64,000 nucleotides of DNA from an uncultured Lachnospiraceae bacterium (GTDB lineage Bacteria > Bacillota > Clostridia > Lachnospirales > Lachnospiraceae): assembly GCA_900315735.1 (NCBI GenBank), contig ONAD01000002.1:109291-173290 (forward strand), read 5' to 3'. This document shows positions 8,547 through 17,534 of the stretch, in pieces. Numbering within the stretch: position 1 is the first letter of the stretch; every line of letters begins with the position of its first letter. Position numbers and translations under genes: made by a program. The notes beneath the pieces are model-generated. The model ran no database searches, had not been told where the DNA came from, and saw only the letters and a list, made by a program, of their open reading frames with translations.

Positions 8547-9671
8547 TTATTCTTTCATCACCAGCCATCTGCATTTACTGAGGGCTTTTCCGAGACACAG
8601 GTAAATAATATAGAAAAGGATGCCGATGAGGAAAGTGGCAGCTGCCCAGCGCAGATGCTTAAACAGGTAAATATATGGATGCTCATAGAGCAGGGTAATC
8701 CAGTCCTGTGTATTCCAGAGACTGTAAGCAAAAGCATTATCATGTAAAAGATAAACCATAAAAGTGGAAGCTCCCACAAAATTAATCATGCGGCTGCATG
8801 GAATATGGATGCGCCGGAAGATTTCAAACAGAGAAAGTCCCACAAGAATCGGAATAATGCTATAGTCTGAAAAGGAAGGAATCTTCTGGATAAAAATGTC
8901 TTTGCTTTCATTTAAAAAGTAAGTCTGAATATTGGTCTGTGTTACATTATAAGCAGAGATATAAATAAACAGGAAGGAAACTGCAATAATCAGATAGAGG
9001 CAATAAGTTCTGATTTTCCCAAATGGATTGTAAAGGTGGATAAAACCGCCCAAGGCATATAAGAAAATACCGGTCAGCAGTGTCCGGAGTCCGTTAGCCA
9101 GGGAATTTGCCATACTTCCGGTCCAGCGGAACTGGATAAATGCAAATAAGACAATCAGAAAGGTAAAATATTTCTGCTTGTCCAGTTTTGCCAGAAACTT
9201 GTTTAAAAAGAGGTAAGCGATTACCATAATGAAGAAATAGTAGCCCACAAACCAGGACATACTGTTAAATTTATTGATGTTGACCAGTTTTAAAAAGACA
9301 CCGTCAGTCATGCGGTACCAGAAGGAAGATACCAGTGTCAGGGAAACTGCGGCAAAACCAAGCTGTAACAGCAATTTCTTGGAAATTTTGGCAAGATTAA
9401 TTCCGTTTCCCTTTGAAACCATAAAGTATCCGGAAATCGTAATGAAAATAACATTTCCGATTTTTCCCATTGGAGCAAAGGTGGAAAGAAGCAGGAGCTT
9501 CTTATAAAAAACAGGTTCACAGAACAGTCCGTTATTCATGCGCAGCATGGAAGCTGTATCCGTCAACTGTACCTTCACACAGTGGTCAGAAATATGAAAA
9601 ATAATAATCATAAACATAGCCAGAATGCGCAATAATTCGATGTTGGAACTTCTGGTTTTAGCTGGTGTCAT
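8547..9671 (-). CDS. Acyltransferase 3 family membrane protein
   Basis: This protein of about 374 residues has 10 or so hydrophobic segments and the acyltransferase-3 opening SSNIELLRILAMFMIIIFHISDH, with the Arg and His typical of the active site. Family members O-acetylate or succinylate cell-surface glycans or antibiotics. I chose the ATG at 9671 because TTAGGAG stands ten bases before it. An in-frame ATG at 9707 lies against a TATAAT box (about 9714-9719) that is more likely the promoter. The acceptor glycan is unknown and no glycan cluster surrounds it. Confidence 0.85.
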   Translation of the reverse strand: MTPAKTRSSNIELLRILAMFMIIIFHISDHCVKVQLTDTASMLRMNNGLFCEPVFYKKLLLLSTFAPMGKIGNVIFITISGYFMVSKGNGINLAKISKKLLLQLGFAAVSLTLVSSFWYRMTDGVFLKLVNINKFNSMSWFVGYYFFIMVIAYLFLNKFLAKLDKQKYFTFLIVLFAFIQFRWTGSMANSLANGLRTLLTGIFLYALGGFIHLYNPFGKIRTYCLYLIIAVSFLFIYISAYNVTQTNIQTYFLNESKDIFIQKIPSFSDYSIIPILVGLSLFEIFRRIHIPCSRMINFVGASTFMVYLLHDNAFAYSLWNTQDWITLLYEHPYIYLFKHLRWAAATFLIGILFYIIYLCLGKALSKCRWLVMKE

Positions 9672-9893
9672 GTTGTCTAATCTCCTAATCCTAAAATGAA
9701 ATACCATGCCATTATAATACAGATGGCTTTAAGATGCCACTATTTCCAGCAAAAGTGTGTTATAATAAGCGAAGCACGTACATCGAGAAAATCTATGATT
9801 TTCGAGATGGCACTGCGAGAATACGGTGAGTGCGAAAAATGAGATAAATAAAAGAAGAGATAAAAAAATACCCCCAGCAGAAAGGAATCATAC
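9672..9893. other. Divergent intergenic region with a hairpin
   Basis: The region holds the minus-strand TATAAT box of the acyltransferase near 9714-9719. A short hairpin, GAAAATC (about 9787-9793) with GATTTTC (about 9797-9803), is followed by a GAGTGCGAAAAATGAG tract. A similar 'cgagaaa' hairpin occurs at about 27064-27090, which hints at a small family of intergenic repeats. Confidence 0.35.
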
Positions 9894-10310
9894 ATGGCAA
9901 ATGAAAAAATAGATGAGGGACTGATAGGAAATGAAAAAATCGAACAGGCAATTGCCGGGTTGCAGCAGGAGGCAACCCCGGAGCAGTTAGCCCATACACT
10001 GACGGTAATCCGCCGGCGGATGCAGGAAGGCGGTCAGGTAATTGTGGCAGTGGAACCACCGAAGGGTGGAAGCCAGATGCTGTTGCAGGCAATTGAGCCA
10101 GAGGGCAGGACCTGGTGGGCAGCCTTCAGCAGCTTTGAAGAAGAATTAAAGGGCGGCGGAAGTGTGAAATCTACATTTTTAGCGGATATAGAAAAGCTTT
10201 TTCAGGGGGCAATGCAGGCAGACGGAATCGAAGGAGTCATTTTAAATCCGTGGAACCGTACCCTGATGTTAGATAAGAGCCTGATACAGATTGTGCTTGG
10301 CAGCAGATAA
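9894..10310 (+). CDS. SseB-family protein
   Basis: This 138-residue soluble protein matches the N-terminal SseB domain (named for enhanced serine sensitivity in E. coli). The visible pattern is VIVAVEPP, WWAAFSSFEEE and a C-terminal GVILNPWNRTLMLDKSLIQ, which is the usual SseB motif. The N-terminus contains a repeated NEKI helix. The biochemical role of SseB proteins is not settled. AAAGGAAT precedes the ATG. The next gene starts 54 bases downstream and may be co-transcribed. Confidence 0.75.
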   Translation: MANEKIDEGLIGNEKIEQAIAGLQQEATPEQLAHTLTVIRRRMQEGGQVIVAVEPPKGGSQMLLQAIEPEGRTWWAAFSSFEEELKGGGSVKSTFLADIEKLFQGAMQADGIEGVILNPWNRTLMLDKSLIQIVLGSR

Positions 10311-10364
10311 AGTGTGGATAAGTAGACGTCAGAGAAGAAAAAGAGTGGAAAGAAGGAAAGAAAA

Positions 10365-11387
10365 ATGAATTATGCAGAATGTATCGAACAGGCGAGAGGA
10401 AGGATTGGAAATTATTGTAAGGCATGTGTAGAATGCAATGGACGCGCCTGCCGGAATCAGATGCCGGGACCCGGTGCAAAGGGAATCGGCGATACTGCCA
10501 TGCGTAATTATGATAAATGGAAAGAGATTCGCGTGCAGATGGACACCATTGCAGAAAATGCTCCGGTGGATACTTCACTGAAATTATTTGGAAAAGAATT
10601 CAAATATCCGTTCTTTGCAGGCCCGGTCGGAGCGGTGAATCTGCATTACGGAGATTGTCTCAATGACATTTCCTATAATGATATACTGGTATCATCCTGT
10701 GCGGAATGCGGCATCGCAGCCTTTACCGGGGATGGTACAGACAGTAATGTCATGGTGGCAGCTACGAAGGCAATTGCCAAAGAGCAGGGGCTTGGAATCC
10801 CAACGGTAAAGCCATGGAATCTTGAGATTATCAAAGAGAAAATGGCACTGGTGCACGAAGCGAAAGCCTTTGCGGTAGCCATGGATGTAGATGCAGCAGG
10901 ATTGCCGTTTCTTAAGAATTTGGAGCCGCCGGCAGGCAGTAAGACCGTGGAAGAATTACGGGAAGTGGCAGAGCTTGCCGGAGTTCCGTTTATTGTAAAA
11001 GGAATCATGACCGTAAAGGGAGCCATAAAGGCAAAAGAAGCCGGGGCTGCCGGAATCGTGGTATCCAATCACGGCGGCAGGGTGTTAGACCAGTGCCCGG
11101 CAACGGCAGAAGTCTTAGGCGGGATTGCGGATGCAGTGAAAGGCTCCATGAAGATTCTCGTAGACGGTGGAATCCGTTGTGGAACGGATGTATTTAAGGC
11201 AATTGCCTTAGGCGCGGATGCGGTAATTATTGCAAGACCGTTTGTGACAGCCGTTTATGGCGGAGGAAGAGAGGGCGTAGCGTCCTATGTTGCCAAGATA
11301 GGAACCGAATTAGAAGATACCATGAAAATGTGTGGCGTACACAGTCTGTCAGAGATAACAAGGGATTGCATATGGACAAAAGCATAG
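10365..11387 (+). CDS. FMN-dependent alpha-hydroxy-acid dehydrogenase
   Basis: This 340-residue cytoplasmic TIM-barrel flavoprotein should oxidise an alpha-hydroxy acid such as lactate or glycolate. FMN-site motifs are present: KGIMTVKGAIKAKEAGAAGI, VVSNHGGRVLDQCPA with the catalytic His, and VDGGIRCGTDVFKAIALGAD. Unlike classical lactate oxidases, the N-terminus carries a CKACVECNGRAC cluster (residues about 18-29) that could bind Fe-S or zinc. In an anaerobe it probably passes electrons to a carrier rather than to oxygen. The C-terminal codons overlap the start of the YjbR-alkyltransferase gene. Confidence 0.85.
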   Translation: MNYAECIEQARGRIGNYCKACVECNGRACRNQMPGPGAKGIGDTAMRNYDKWKEIRVQMDTIAENAPVDTSLKLFGKEFKYPFFAGPVGAVNLHYGDCLNDISYNDILVSSCAECGIAAFTGDGTDSNVMVAATKAIAKEQGLGIPTVKPWNLEIIKEKMALVHEAKAFAVAMDVDAAGLPFLKNLEPPAGSKTVEELREVAELAGVPFIVKGIMTVKGAIKAKEAGAAGIVVSNHGGRVLDQCPATAEVLGGIADAVKGSMKILVDGGIRCGTDVFKAIALGADAVIIARPFVTAVYGGGREGVASYVAKIGTELEDTMKMCGVHSLSEITRDCIWTKA

Positions 11388-12034
11388 AACGGAGCATGAA
11401 AACAAGAGAAGAAATATTAGCATATGGACTGTCTTTCCCGGATACTTATCAGGAGGCACCATTTCATGACCAGAACTGGCAGTTGGTGCGCGTAGGGGCA
11501 AGCAAAAAAGCATTTCTCTGGACCTATATGCGGGATGGATTTCTCAATCTGAATGTAAAAGCAGACCCGCAGTGGAGAGATTTCTGGCGAAGTGCCTATT
11601 CTGCTGTGATTCCGGGGTATCATCAGAATAAAGAACACTGGAATACCATAATTGTGGACGGTACAATCCCGGATAAAGACATCTGCCGCATGATAGCGGA
11701 AAGTTATAATCTGGTAACGGACAGCCCTACCAGGCGGATTTATGAAGCAGTGAAGAAAATCCCAAGAGGGCAGGTGGCAACCTATGGACAGGTAGCGGAG
11801 CTTGCCGGAAACAAACGGATGTCAAGAGCTGTGGGAAATGCCCTGCACAAGAACAAAGACCCGGAAAACATCCCCTGCTACCGGGTGGTAAATGCAAAAG
11901 GCGAGCTTTCCGGAGCCTTTGCCTTTGGTGGCGAGAATGCGCAGGCACGCCGTCTGATGGCGGATGGCATAGAAGTAGTGGATGGAAAAGTAGATTTAAA
12001 ACGTTTCGGAATGAAAATAGAGAAAACGGATTAA
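11372..12034 (+). CDS. YjbR/MmcQ domain fused to an O6-alkylguanine alkyltransferase-like domain
   Basis: I chose the ATG at 11372, giving 220 residues, with AAGGG eight bases upstream. It overlaps the previous gene by 16 bases. Residues about 10-105 are an MmcQ/YjbR-type domain (AYGLSFPDTYQEAPFHD, NLNVKADPQWRDFWRS, HWNTIIVDG). Residues about 115-190 are an MGMT DNA-binding domain with PRGQVATYGQVAELAG and NALHKN. The active-site motif reads IPCYRVV: the acceptor Cys is kept, but the usual His of PCHR is Tyr. It is not the ATL type, where Cys is Trp. Repair activity is plausible but unproven. A second alkyltransferase lies at 35341. Confidence 0.85.
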   Translation: MDKSIERSMKTREEILAYGLSFPDTYQEAPFHDQNWQLVRVGASKKAFLWTYMRDGFLNLNVKADPQWRDFWRSAYSAVIPGYHQNKEHWNTIIVDGTIPDKDICRMIAESYNLVTDSPTRRIYEAVKKIPRGQVATYGQVAELAGNKRMSRAVGNALHKNKDPENIPCYRVVNAKGELSGAFAFGGENAQARRLMADGIEVVDGKVDLKRFGMKIEKTD

Positions 12035-12046
12035 ATTACTGGAACA

Positions 12047-12994
12047 TTAAAGAACCTTTTCTCCGGTTAGCGGGTCCGTGATTTCTAACAGGGCTAAAAT
12101 CAGAGCCATACGGACATATTTTCCGTTCTGTACCTGTTGGAAATAAGCGGCACGGGGATCGGAATCTACATCAATTGAGATTTCATCGACTCGTGGAAGA
12201 GGATGTAAAACCGGCATATCGGAAGGAGCCAGTGTAAGTTTCTCTTTATTTAAAATGTAGGTATCCTTTAACCGGATATAGTCTTCCTCGTTGAAGAAAC
12301 GCTCTTTTTGCACACGGGTCATATAGAGAACATCCAGCTTTGGAAGTGTTTCCTCTAAGTTAGAGACTTCCTGATAGGTGCTGTGGGAAGGCTTTAAGGT
12401 TCTTTCAATCATATAGTCCGGAATGCGGAGTTCTTCCGGAGAAATGAAATAGAATTCGTTGCCCGGATAGCGGACCAGACTGTTTACCAGAGAATGAACG
12501 GTTCTTCCGAATTTTAAATCACCACAGAAGCCCACGGTCAAGTGGTCAAGTCGTCCCTTGCGCTGGCGGATGGTTAATAAGTCAATCAGAGTCTGGGTTG
12601 GGTGATAGTGTCCGCCATCACTGGCATTAATAACCGGAATGGTTGCATACATAGAGGCACAGAGCGGCGCCCCTTCTTTTGGATGACGCATGGCAATAAT
12701 ATCTGCGTAGCAGCTTACTACCCGGACGGTATCGGCAACGGTTTCTCCCTTGGTAGCACTGGACTGTTCCACACCGGCAAATCCAAGGGTCTGGCCACCA
12801 AGGCTTAACATGGCGGATTCAAAGGACAGTCTGGTTCTGGTGCTTGGCTCATAAAAGAGTGTAGCAAGCTGTTTCCCTTCTGCAAGATGAGCATAGGCTT
12901 CCTTATGGGTACCAATCCGGTCCGCAAGATCCAGTATACGGGTTGTTTCTTCTTCAGTAAGGTCCAGTGGATTGATTAAGTGTCTCAAAGCCAT
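12047..12994 (-). CDS. pyrB: Aspartate carbamoyltransferase catalytic chain
   Basis: This 315-residue cytoplasmic enzyme condenses carbamoyl phosphate and aspartate in pyrimidine synthesis. The carbamoyl-phosphate loop [10 protein letters not shown] (near residue 50), [10 protein letters not shown] (near residue 131) and the aspartate-side loop [10 protein letters not shown] are intact. Its start overlaps the end of purA by ten bases, so it is translated with a purine gene rather than with other pyr genes. No pyrI regulatory chain is adjacent. It ends 12 bases from the convergent YjbR-alkyltransferase gene. Confidence 0.95.
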   Translation of the reverse strand: MALRHLINPLDLTEEETTRILDLADRIGTHKEAYAHLAEGKQLATLFYEPSTRTRLSFESAMLSLGGQTLGFAGVEQSSATKGETVADTVRVVSCYADIIAMRHPKEGAPLCASMYATIPVINASDGGHYHPTQTLIDLLTIRQRKGRLDHLTVGFCGDLKFGRTVHSLVNSLVRYPGNEFYFISPEELRIPDYMIERTLKPSHSTYQEVSNLEETLPKLDVLYMTRVQKERFFNEEDYIRLKDTYILNKEKLTLAPSDMPVLHPLPRVDEISIDVDSDPRAAYFQQVQNGKYVRMALILALLEITDPLTGEKVL

Positions 12995-14286
12995 TCCCCC
13001 TTGATCATGTATTCATTTCGTTCTGCACCAGTGGAAATAAACTGGATATCGCAGTCTAAAAGGCGTTCTAATGTTTCAATATATAATCTGGCATTTTCCG
13101 GCAAATCTTCATATTTGCGGCAGGCAGAAATATCCTGTTTCCAACCCGGAAGCATTGTTACAACCGGAGAGAAGCTATCGATATTTTCGGTAGGATCGAA
13201 GACGGTTGTGGTCTCATGATTTCTTTCATAAGCAGTAATGACAGGGATTTCTGTCAGGGAGCTTAAAACATCAAGCTTCGTTAAGGCAATTTTATCTGCA
13301 TGCTGACATTTCAATCCATAACGGCTGGCAACGGCATCAAAAGGTCCTACTCTACGTGGACGGCCGGTGGCAGCACCGTATTCATTTCCAAATTTACGAA
13401 GGATGTTGCACCAGTCTTCGGACATGGCTCTTTCTGCTACGAAAGGTCCGGCTCCGACACAGGTGGAATATGCTTTTAGTACACCGACAACATGGTCTAA
13501 GGATTCACCCGGGATACCGGCTCCAATCGGACCATAGGCGGAAATAGTAGAGGAACTTGAAGTGTAAGGAAAGATACCATAATCGATATCACGCATAGCT
13601 CCAAGCTGGGCTTCTAAAACAACCTTTTTATTGCTGGCAAGAGCATTTTCTAAGAAGCTTCCGGTATCGCAGATGTAAGGCGCAAAAAGGGAAGCCTGTT
13701 TTTCACACCAGGACAGCAATGCCGGATAAGACATCGGCTCCTGATGATAACTGCCTGCCAGTTCCAGATTTTTGGATTCCAACATGGTTTTTATCCGGGC
13801 CTGGACATTTTCTTCTTTTAAATGAAGCAAGTCGCCAAGACGCAGTGTTTTCTTCCGGTATTTATCGCTGTATGCATAGGCAATGCCGCGGCGGGTGGAG
13901 CCGAAGGCAGCACCGGATTTCTCCAGACGTGTTTCTTCCAGTTCATCCTGAATTCTGTGCCATGGCATGGAAATGGTAGCACGTTTGGAAAGCTTTAAAT
14001 GTTCCGGGGTAATAGAAATACCACGGCTTTCAATATCTTCGATTTCATGGGCGAGATGTTCTAAATCAATGACCATTCCATCCCCCAGTACGCATACCAC
14101 ATTGGGATGCAGAATGCCGGACGGCAGAAGATTTAAGACAAATTTTTCCTGTTTGGTTACAACGGTATGACCGGCATTGTTGCCACCCTGATAACGGACA
14201 ACGACATCTGCATGTTCTGCAAGCAGATCAATGACACGTCCTTTTCCTTCGTCTCCCCAGTTAATTCCTGTTACGGCTGTAAGCAT
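12985..14286 (-). CDS. purA: Adenylosuccinate synthetase
   Basis: This 433-residue enzyme joins IMP and aspartate using GTP in AMP synthesis. The GTP loop and active site [11 protein letters not shown] at residues 8-18, [12 protein letters not shown] near residue 34, [14 protein letters not shown] near residue 128 and [11 protein letters not shown] near residue 302 are all family signatures. It is the first gene of a two-gene unit with pyrB, pairing one committed purine step with one pyrimidine step that both consume aspartate. The ATG follows GAAAGGAAG. Confidence 0.96.
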   Translation of the reverse strand: MLTAVTGINWGDEGKGRVIDLLAEHADVVVRYQGGNNAGHTVVTKQEKFVLNLLPSGILHPNVVCVLGDGMVIDLEHLAHEIEDIESRGISITPEHLKLSKRATISMPWHRIQDELEETRLEKSGAAFGSTRRGIAYAYSDKYRKKTLRLGDLLHLKEENVQARIKTMLESKNLELAGSYHQEPMSYPALLSWCEKQASLFAPYICDTGSFLENALASNKKVVLEAQLGAMRDIDYGIFPYTSSSSTISAYGPIGAGIPGESLDHVVGVLKAYSTCVGAGPFVAERAMSEDWCNILRKFGNEYGAATGRPRRVGPFDAVASRYGLKCQHADKIALTKLDVLSSLTEIPVITAYERNHETTTVFDPTENIDSFSPVVTMLPGWKQDISACRKYEDLPENARLYIETLERLLDCDIQFISTGAERNEYMIKGEWL

Positions 14287-14346
14287 ATCGATTCTTCCTT
14301 TCTGTAATCATGTATAAAATAAATAATTTTAAGCGTATAAAATTTA

Positions 14347-15702
14347 TCAGGTGCAGTACCGGAAAGTCCGGTCGGTAAGTATTCTTGCAAAAATAAGTCC
14401 CAGCGGCAGGGCGATAATAATCATTATGGCAATGGAGAACCAGGAAACCGCTTCCGTTAAGGACATAATGCCAAAGTTATAGAAGGCGCGGTAAAGATAT
14501 AGTCCCGGAACCATAATTACAATGGAAGGTACGGTTAAAGAGATTCGCGGATATCCATTGTTTTTCTTAATAAAGGATGCCAGCAGACCGGCGGTCAGTG
14601 CACCGATAAAGGCAGCAGCAACGGCTGGAATTCCGGTAAAGTCAACCAGTTCCAGACGTAAGGTATTGGCAACGGAGCCAATCAGTGCAGCAGTAGCTGC
14701 CATGGGAATGGAACTGTTAAACATAATAGAGAATCCAAATACGCCGCAGAAGCTTGCAATTAACCGCAGAACCAGCCGTGAAACATCACTGAGATTTACA
14801 GAGGTAAAGTCCTGAGGCTGAAGTCTTAGAAGCATTGCCATAATCCAGGCAAACATGGTAGCCACAAGAACAATAATAATGGAATAGGTCAGCCGCTCCA
14901 GTCCGGAACGAAGGTCCAGTTTCGCTAAGTCAATGCCACTTGTGATAAATGGAAAGCCCGGAATGATAAACAGCATGGAGCAGATATATCCGGCTTCGTG
15001 AACCGCCGGAACATGGAAAATGATTTCGGCAGCTTTTAAGCAGATGGCATACATTAAGCAGGCGGCGGAAATAGAGACTGCAATGTTTAAAAACAACGTA
15101 AAATGATGTTTGATTAATTTGGTTCGGATGACATTTCCGATGCCGGCTGCGATAAATGCCAGAATCATTTCCACGGGACCTCCGCCCAGAAGAAAAGTAA
15201 ATGCGCAGCAGGCTAATGCAGCTGCAAGTCCCAGTTTTGCAGGAGAATAAAGGGCATGGATTTTCTCAATTTCATCCAGCCGTTTATGGATTTCTTCACC
15301 GGTTAAATGAGCTTCTTCCTTTGGAAAGCTGTCTACGAATTGTTCCATGCGGTAAAGCTTGGAGGTGTTTACACCGGTATTGGCGATGCTTAAGGACTGG
15401 GAGACACAGTCATTTCCATCAAAGCAGTTAAACTCAATGGACATAAGTCCCACGTCTACGGTACAGGTAACCCCCAGCTCTTTTGACAGCTTATTCATGG
15501 AGGTACGGACACGCCAGGCTCCGGTTCCGCAGGATAACATGATTAATCCCACACGTCCGATTACAGAGGCTTTTTCAATCAGTCCGGCCTGGGCAATCAG
15601 TACGTTGCTGTCATCGCTGGCATAATCATGCCATGGTATTTCCATATGATTTTTTTCCATAATATCAATATAAGAAGTAGTGGAAGATGCACTCTTATTC
15701 AT
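14347..15702 (-). CDS. Threonine/serine exporter family membrane protein (ThrE-like, fused form)
   Basis: Starting at the ATG at 15702, the protein has about 451 residues. The N-terminal ThrE (DUF1212-type) domain includes GVTCTVDVGL and IEFNCFDG. About ten membrane segments follow, including the second ThrE domain with SVANTLRLELVDFTGIP and PSIVIMVPGLYLYRAFYNFG near the end. Both halves, often split into two genes, are joined here. Family members export threonine or serine. Its start overlaps the end of the upstream 15695-16447 gene by eight bases, so coupling is likely. A divergent LysR gene probably controls the pair. Confidence 0.85.
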   Translation of the reverse strand: MNKSASSTTSYIDIMEKNHMEIPWHDYASDDSNVLIAQAGLIEKASVIGRVGLIMLSCGTGAWRVRTSMNKLSKELGVTCTVDVGLMSIEFNCFDGNDCVSQSLSIANTGVNTSKLYRMEQFVDSFPKEEAHLTGEEIHKRLDEIEKIHALYSPAKLGLAAALACCAFTFLLGGGPVEMILAFIAAGIGNVIRTKLIKHHFTLFLNIAVSISAACLMYAICLKAAEIIFHVPAVHEAGYICSMLFIIPGFPFITSGIDLAKLDLRSGLERLTYSIIIVLVATMFAWIMAMLLRLQPQDFTSVNLSDVSRLVLRLIASFCGVFGFSIMFNSSIPMAATAALIGSVANTLRLELVDFTGIPAVAAAFIGALTAGLLASFIKKNNGYPRISLTVPSIVIMVPGLYLYRAFYNFGIMSLTEAVSWFSIAIMIIIALPLGLIFARILTDRTFRYCT

Positions 15703-16447
15703 ATATAATCGCCTCAGCTTTGGCAATGTGCCGTTCCAGATTCTTTAAGAAGATGGAATTTGGAAGGAAAATGCCGATTTCATCATATTTTTCATTATGT
15801 TCCACGAGGGAATCCTGTCCATAGAAGACGAATGCCATTGGAAGTTCTTTCTCTAACTTCAATACAAGATCAAAGATTGCAGAGTAGGCTTCTGCTTCGG
15901 TCTCTTTCTGCTTTATGGTATCCGGCAGCTCCCGGATGAGAAGCACCCCATGGCTGCTCTCTAAGACAAGCTGACCAATGGTATCTTCCCCGGTATAAGC
16001 GTGGCTGTACCGGTATGCCTGGGCAAAATACATATTCTTTGGTTCCCCTAAATCACGGTAGCTTTCAAGAAAATGCTGGTAATCCTTATTGTGAATATCT
16101 CCACAATATTTTGGCAGAAGTCTGCCGGTATCATCGGTCATAATAATGGGATTTTCTTTTCCATCTGCGTTGAAACGATAAGGAATCAGATAGGAATTCC
16201 TCAGTAAATCGAATAGTGTATTCTGGCAGATAGCCATGAGAAATGCCGATAAATCTTTATTCTGATAAGCATCAAAAAGAGCTTCTGAAAAATCCTGTGA
16301 AGAGAGTGATGAATCAAATTCATCATTACAGAACAAGTAATTGCAAAAAGTTTCCTGAAGCTTTTCACAGGCCCAAGGGTCATGCAAAATTTTTTCAAAT
16401 AAAACGTCTGCTCTTTCTTCACGAGGGAAAAATGTTGAATTTTTCAT
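15695..16447 (-). CDS. Hypothetical partner of the ThrE-like exporter
   Basis: I place the start at 16447, giving 250 residues, because GAAAGGAAG lies upstream and because a longer reading would run into the divergent LysR gene. The protein is soluble and mixed alpha/beta. It has Cys residues near 28-45 and no motif I recognise. MKNSTFFPREERADVLFEKI opens it, and a segment VLESSHGVLLIRELP lies near residue 170. It is co-translated with the exporter, so a linked accessory role is an inference. Confidence 0.7.
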   Translation of the reverse strand: MKNSTFFPREERADVLFEKILHDPWACEKLQETFCNYLFCNDEFDSSLSSQDFSEALFDAYQNKDLSAFLMAICQNTLFDLLRNSYLIPYRFNADGKENPIIMTDDTGRLLPKYCGDIHNKDYQHFLESYRDLGEPKNMYFAQAYRYSHAYTGEDTIGQLVLESSHGVLLIRELPDTIKQKETEAEAYSAIFDLVLKLEKELPMAFVFYGQDSLVEHNEKYDEIGIFLPNSIFLKNLERHIAKAEAIIYE

Positions 16448-16484
16448 AGAAATATGCGCTTCCTTTCTGCTGCATAGCGTTCGT

Positions 16485-16509
16485 AAGGAGCTGCCGGTGG
16501 CAGCTCCTT
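16485..16509 (-). promoter_or_regulatory. Strong hairpin in the 5' leader of the exporter operon
   Basis: AAGGAGCTGCC and GGCAGCTCCTT form a perfect 11-bp stem with a three-base loop, inside a leader of about 107 bases between a TATAAT box (16562-16567, minus strand) and the start at 16447. It could hide the ribosome site, pause polymerase or act as an attenuator. It is not a T-box, since that consensus is missing. Confidence 0.5.
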
Positions 16510-16561
16510 GTAGGGTTTGGTGGAGAAATGTAAAGGGGGTTGTCTCCCTTAATTTCGGCTT

Positions 16562-16629
16562 GATTATACTATTGCAATAGAAATAAGTAAAAGCTATAAT
16601 TGATATGACAGAAATAATAAATTGATATG
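16562..16629. promoter_or_regulatory. Divergent promoter and LysR-type operator candidates
   Basis: CTATTGCAATAG is a perfect 12-bp palindrome at 16569-16580, beside the minus-strand TATAAT (16562-16567). AATTGATATG occurs twice as a direct repeat at 16598-16607 and 16620-16629, exactly 22 bp (two helical turns) apart, just before the LysR start at 16640. This layout fits LysR control of the exporter pair together with autoregulation. Confidence 0.5.
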
Positions 16630-16639
16630 GTGAAAACGT

Positions 16640-17530
16640 ATGGATATAAATTTTGAATATTACAAGATTTTTTATTATGTGGCAAAATACAGTAATTTTA
16701 CCAGAGCTGCCAACGCCCTTGGAAACAGTCAGCCTAATATCACAAGGGCAATGAACGGGCTGGAGCAGCAGCTTCACTGTACGCTCTTTGTCAGGACAAA
16801 CCGCGGAGTACAGCTGACACCGGAAGGGGAGAAGCTGTATACTCATGTGTCGGCAGCCATGTCACATCTTTGGGCGGCTGAAGAGGAACTGGCAGACAGC
16901 AGCGGACTTGCCCATGGAAGCATTTCCATTGGAGCCAGCGAGACCGCCCTTAACATATTTCTTTTGGACAAACTAAAAGATTTCCATATGAAATATCCGG
17001 GAATCCGGTTGAAAATTTATAATCATTCAACGCCCCAGGCAATTGAGGCAGTAAAGAGCGGGCAGATAGATTTTGCAGTAGTGTCTGCACCGGCGGAAGT
17101 AGAGCAGCCATTGAAAAAGATTAATTTACGGACATTCCGGGAGGTACTGGTGGGTGGAACAACATTTACCGCACTGGGCAGCCAGGAACTTTCTTTAAAG
17201 GAATTAAAGGATTATCCGTTAATCTGTCTGGGGAAAGAGACTATGACATTTCAGTTTTATAATAAGCTGTTTCTGTCTTACGGGCTGGCACTGGAGCCGG
17301 ATACAGAGACAGCAACCACAGACCAGATACTGCCATTGGTAAAGAGTGAGCTTGGTCTGGCTTTCATCCCGGAACCAATGGCAAGAGAAGCAATCGAAAA
17401 ACATGAAATTGTACAGATTTCTCTTTCGGAGACCATTCCCAAAAGAAATATCTGTATGGTATACGACAGCCAGCATCCCTTAAATGAAGCAGCGCGTCAG
17501 TTAAGAAAAGTCATTTTAGAAAGCAGGTGA
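16640..17530 (+). CDS. LysR-family transcriptional regulator
   Basis: This 296-residue protein has the LysR winged helix at residues 1-60 (FEYYKIFYYVAKYSNFTRAA, then NSQPNITRAMNGLEQQL) and a periplasmic-binding-like effector domain from about residue 90 (GSISIGASETALNIFLL). It is divergent from the ThrE-like exporter unit and so probably regulates it. The effector is unknown, perhaps an amino acid. A second LysR gene follows after only four bases, so at least those two are co-transcribed. Confidence 0.88.
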   Translation: MDINFEYYKIFYYVAKYSNFTRAANALGNSQPNITRAMNGLEQQLHCTLFVRTNRGVQLTPEGEKLYTHVSAAMSHLWAAEEELADSSGLAHGSISIGASETALNIFLLDKLKDFHMKYPGIRLKIYNHSTPQAIEAVKSGQIDFAVVSAPAEVEQPLKKINLRTFREVLVGGTTFTALGSQELSLKELKDYPLICLGKETMTFQFYNKLFLSYGLALEPDTETATTDQILPLVKSELGLAFIPEPMAREAIEKHEIVQISLSETIPKRNICMVYDSQHPLNEAARQLRKVILESR

Positions 17531-17534
17531 GCAT

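Noticed and set aside
9672..9707. Earlier ATG of the acyltransferase at 9707
   Set aside because: It abuts a TATAAT box that is probably the promoter, and a better ribosome site precedes 9671.
12035..12046. A pyrI gene next to pyrB
   Set aside because: No zinc-domain regulatory chain is found on either side of pyrB.
16485..16509. T-box leader before the exporter unit
   Set aside because: The conserved T-box sequence and the antiterminator pairing are missing.
16448..16846. Longer start for the exporter partner gene
   Set aside because: It would overlap the divergent LysR gene and its promoter, and a good ribosome site stands before the ATG at 16447.
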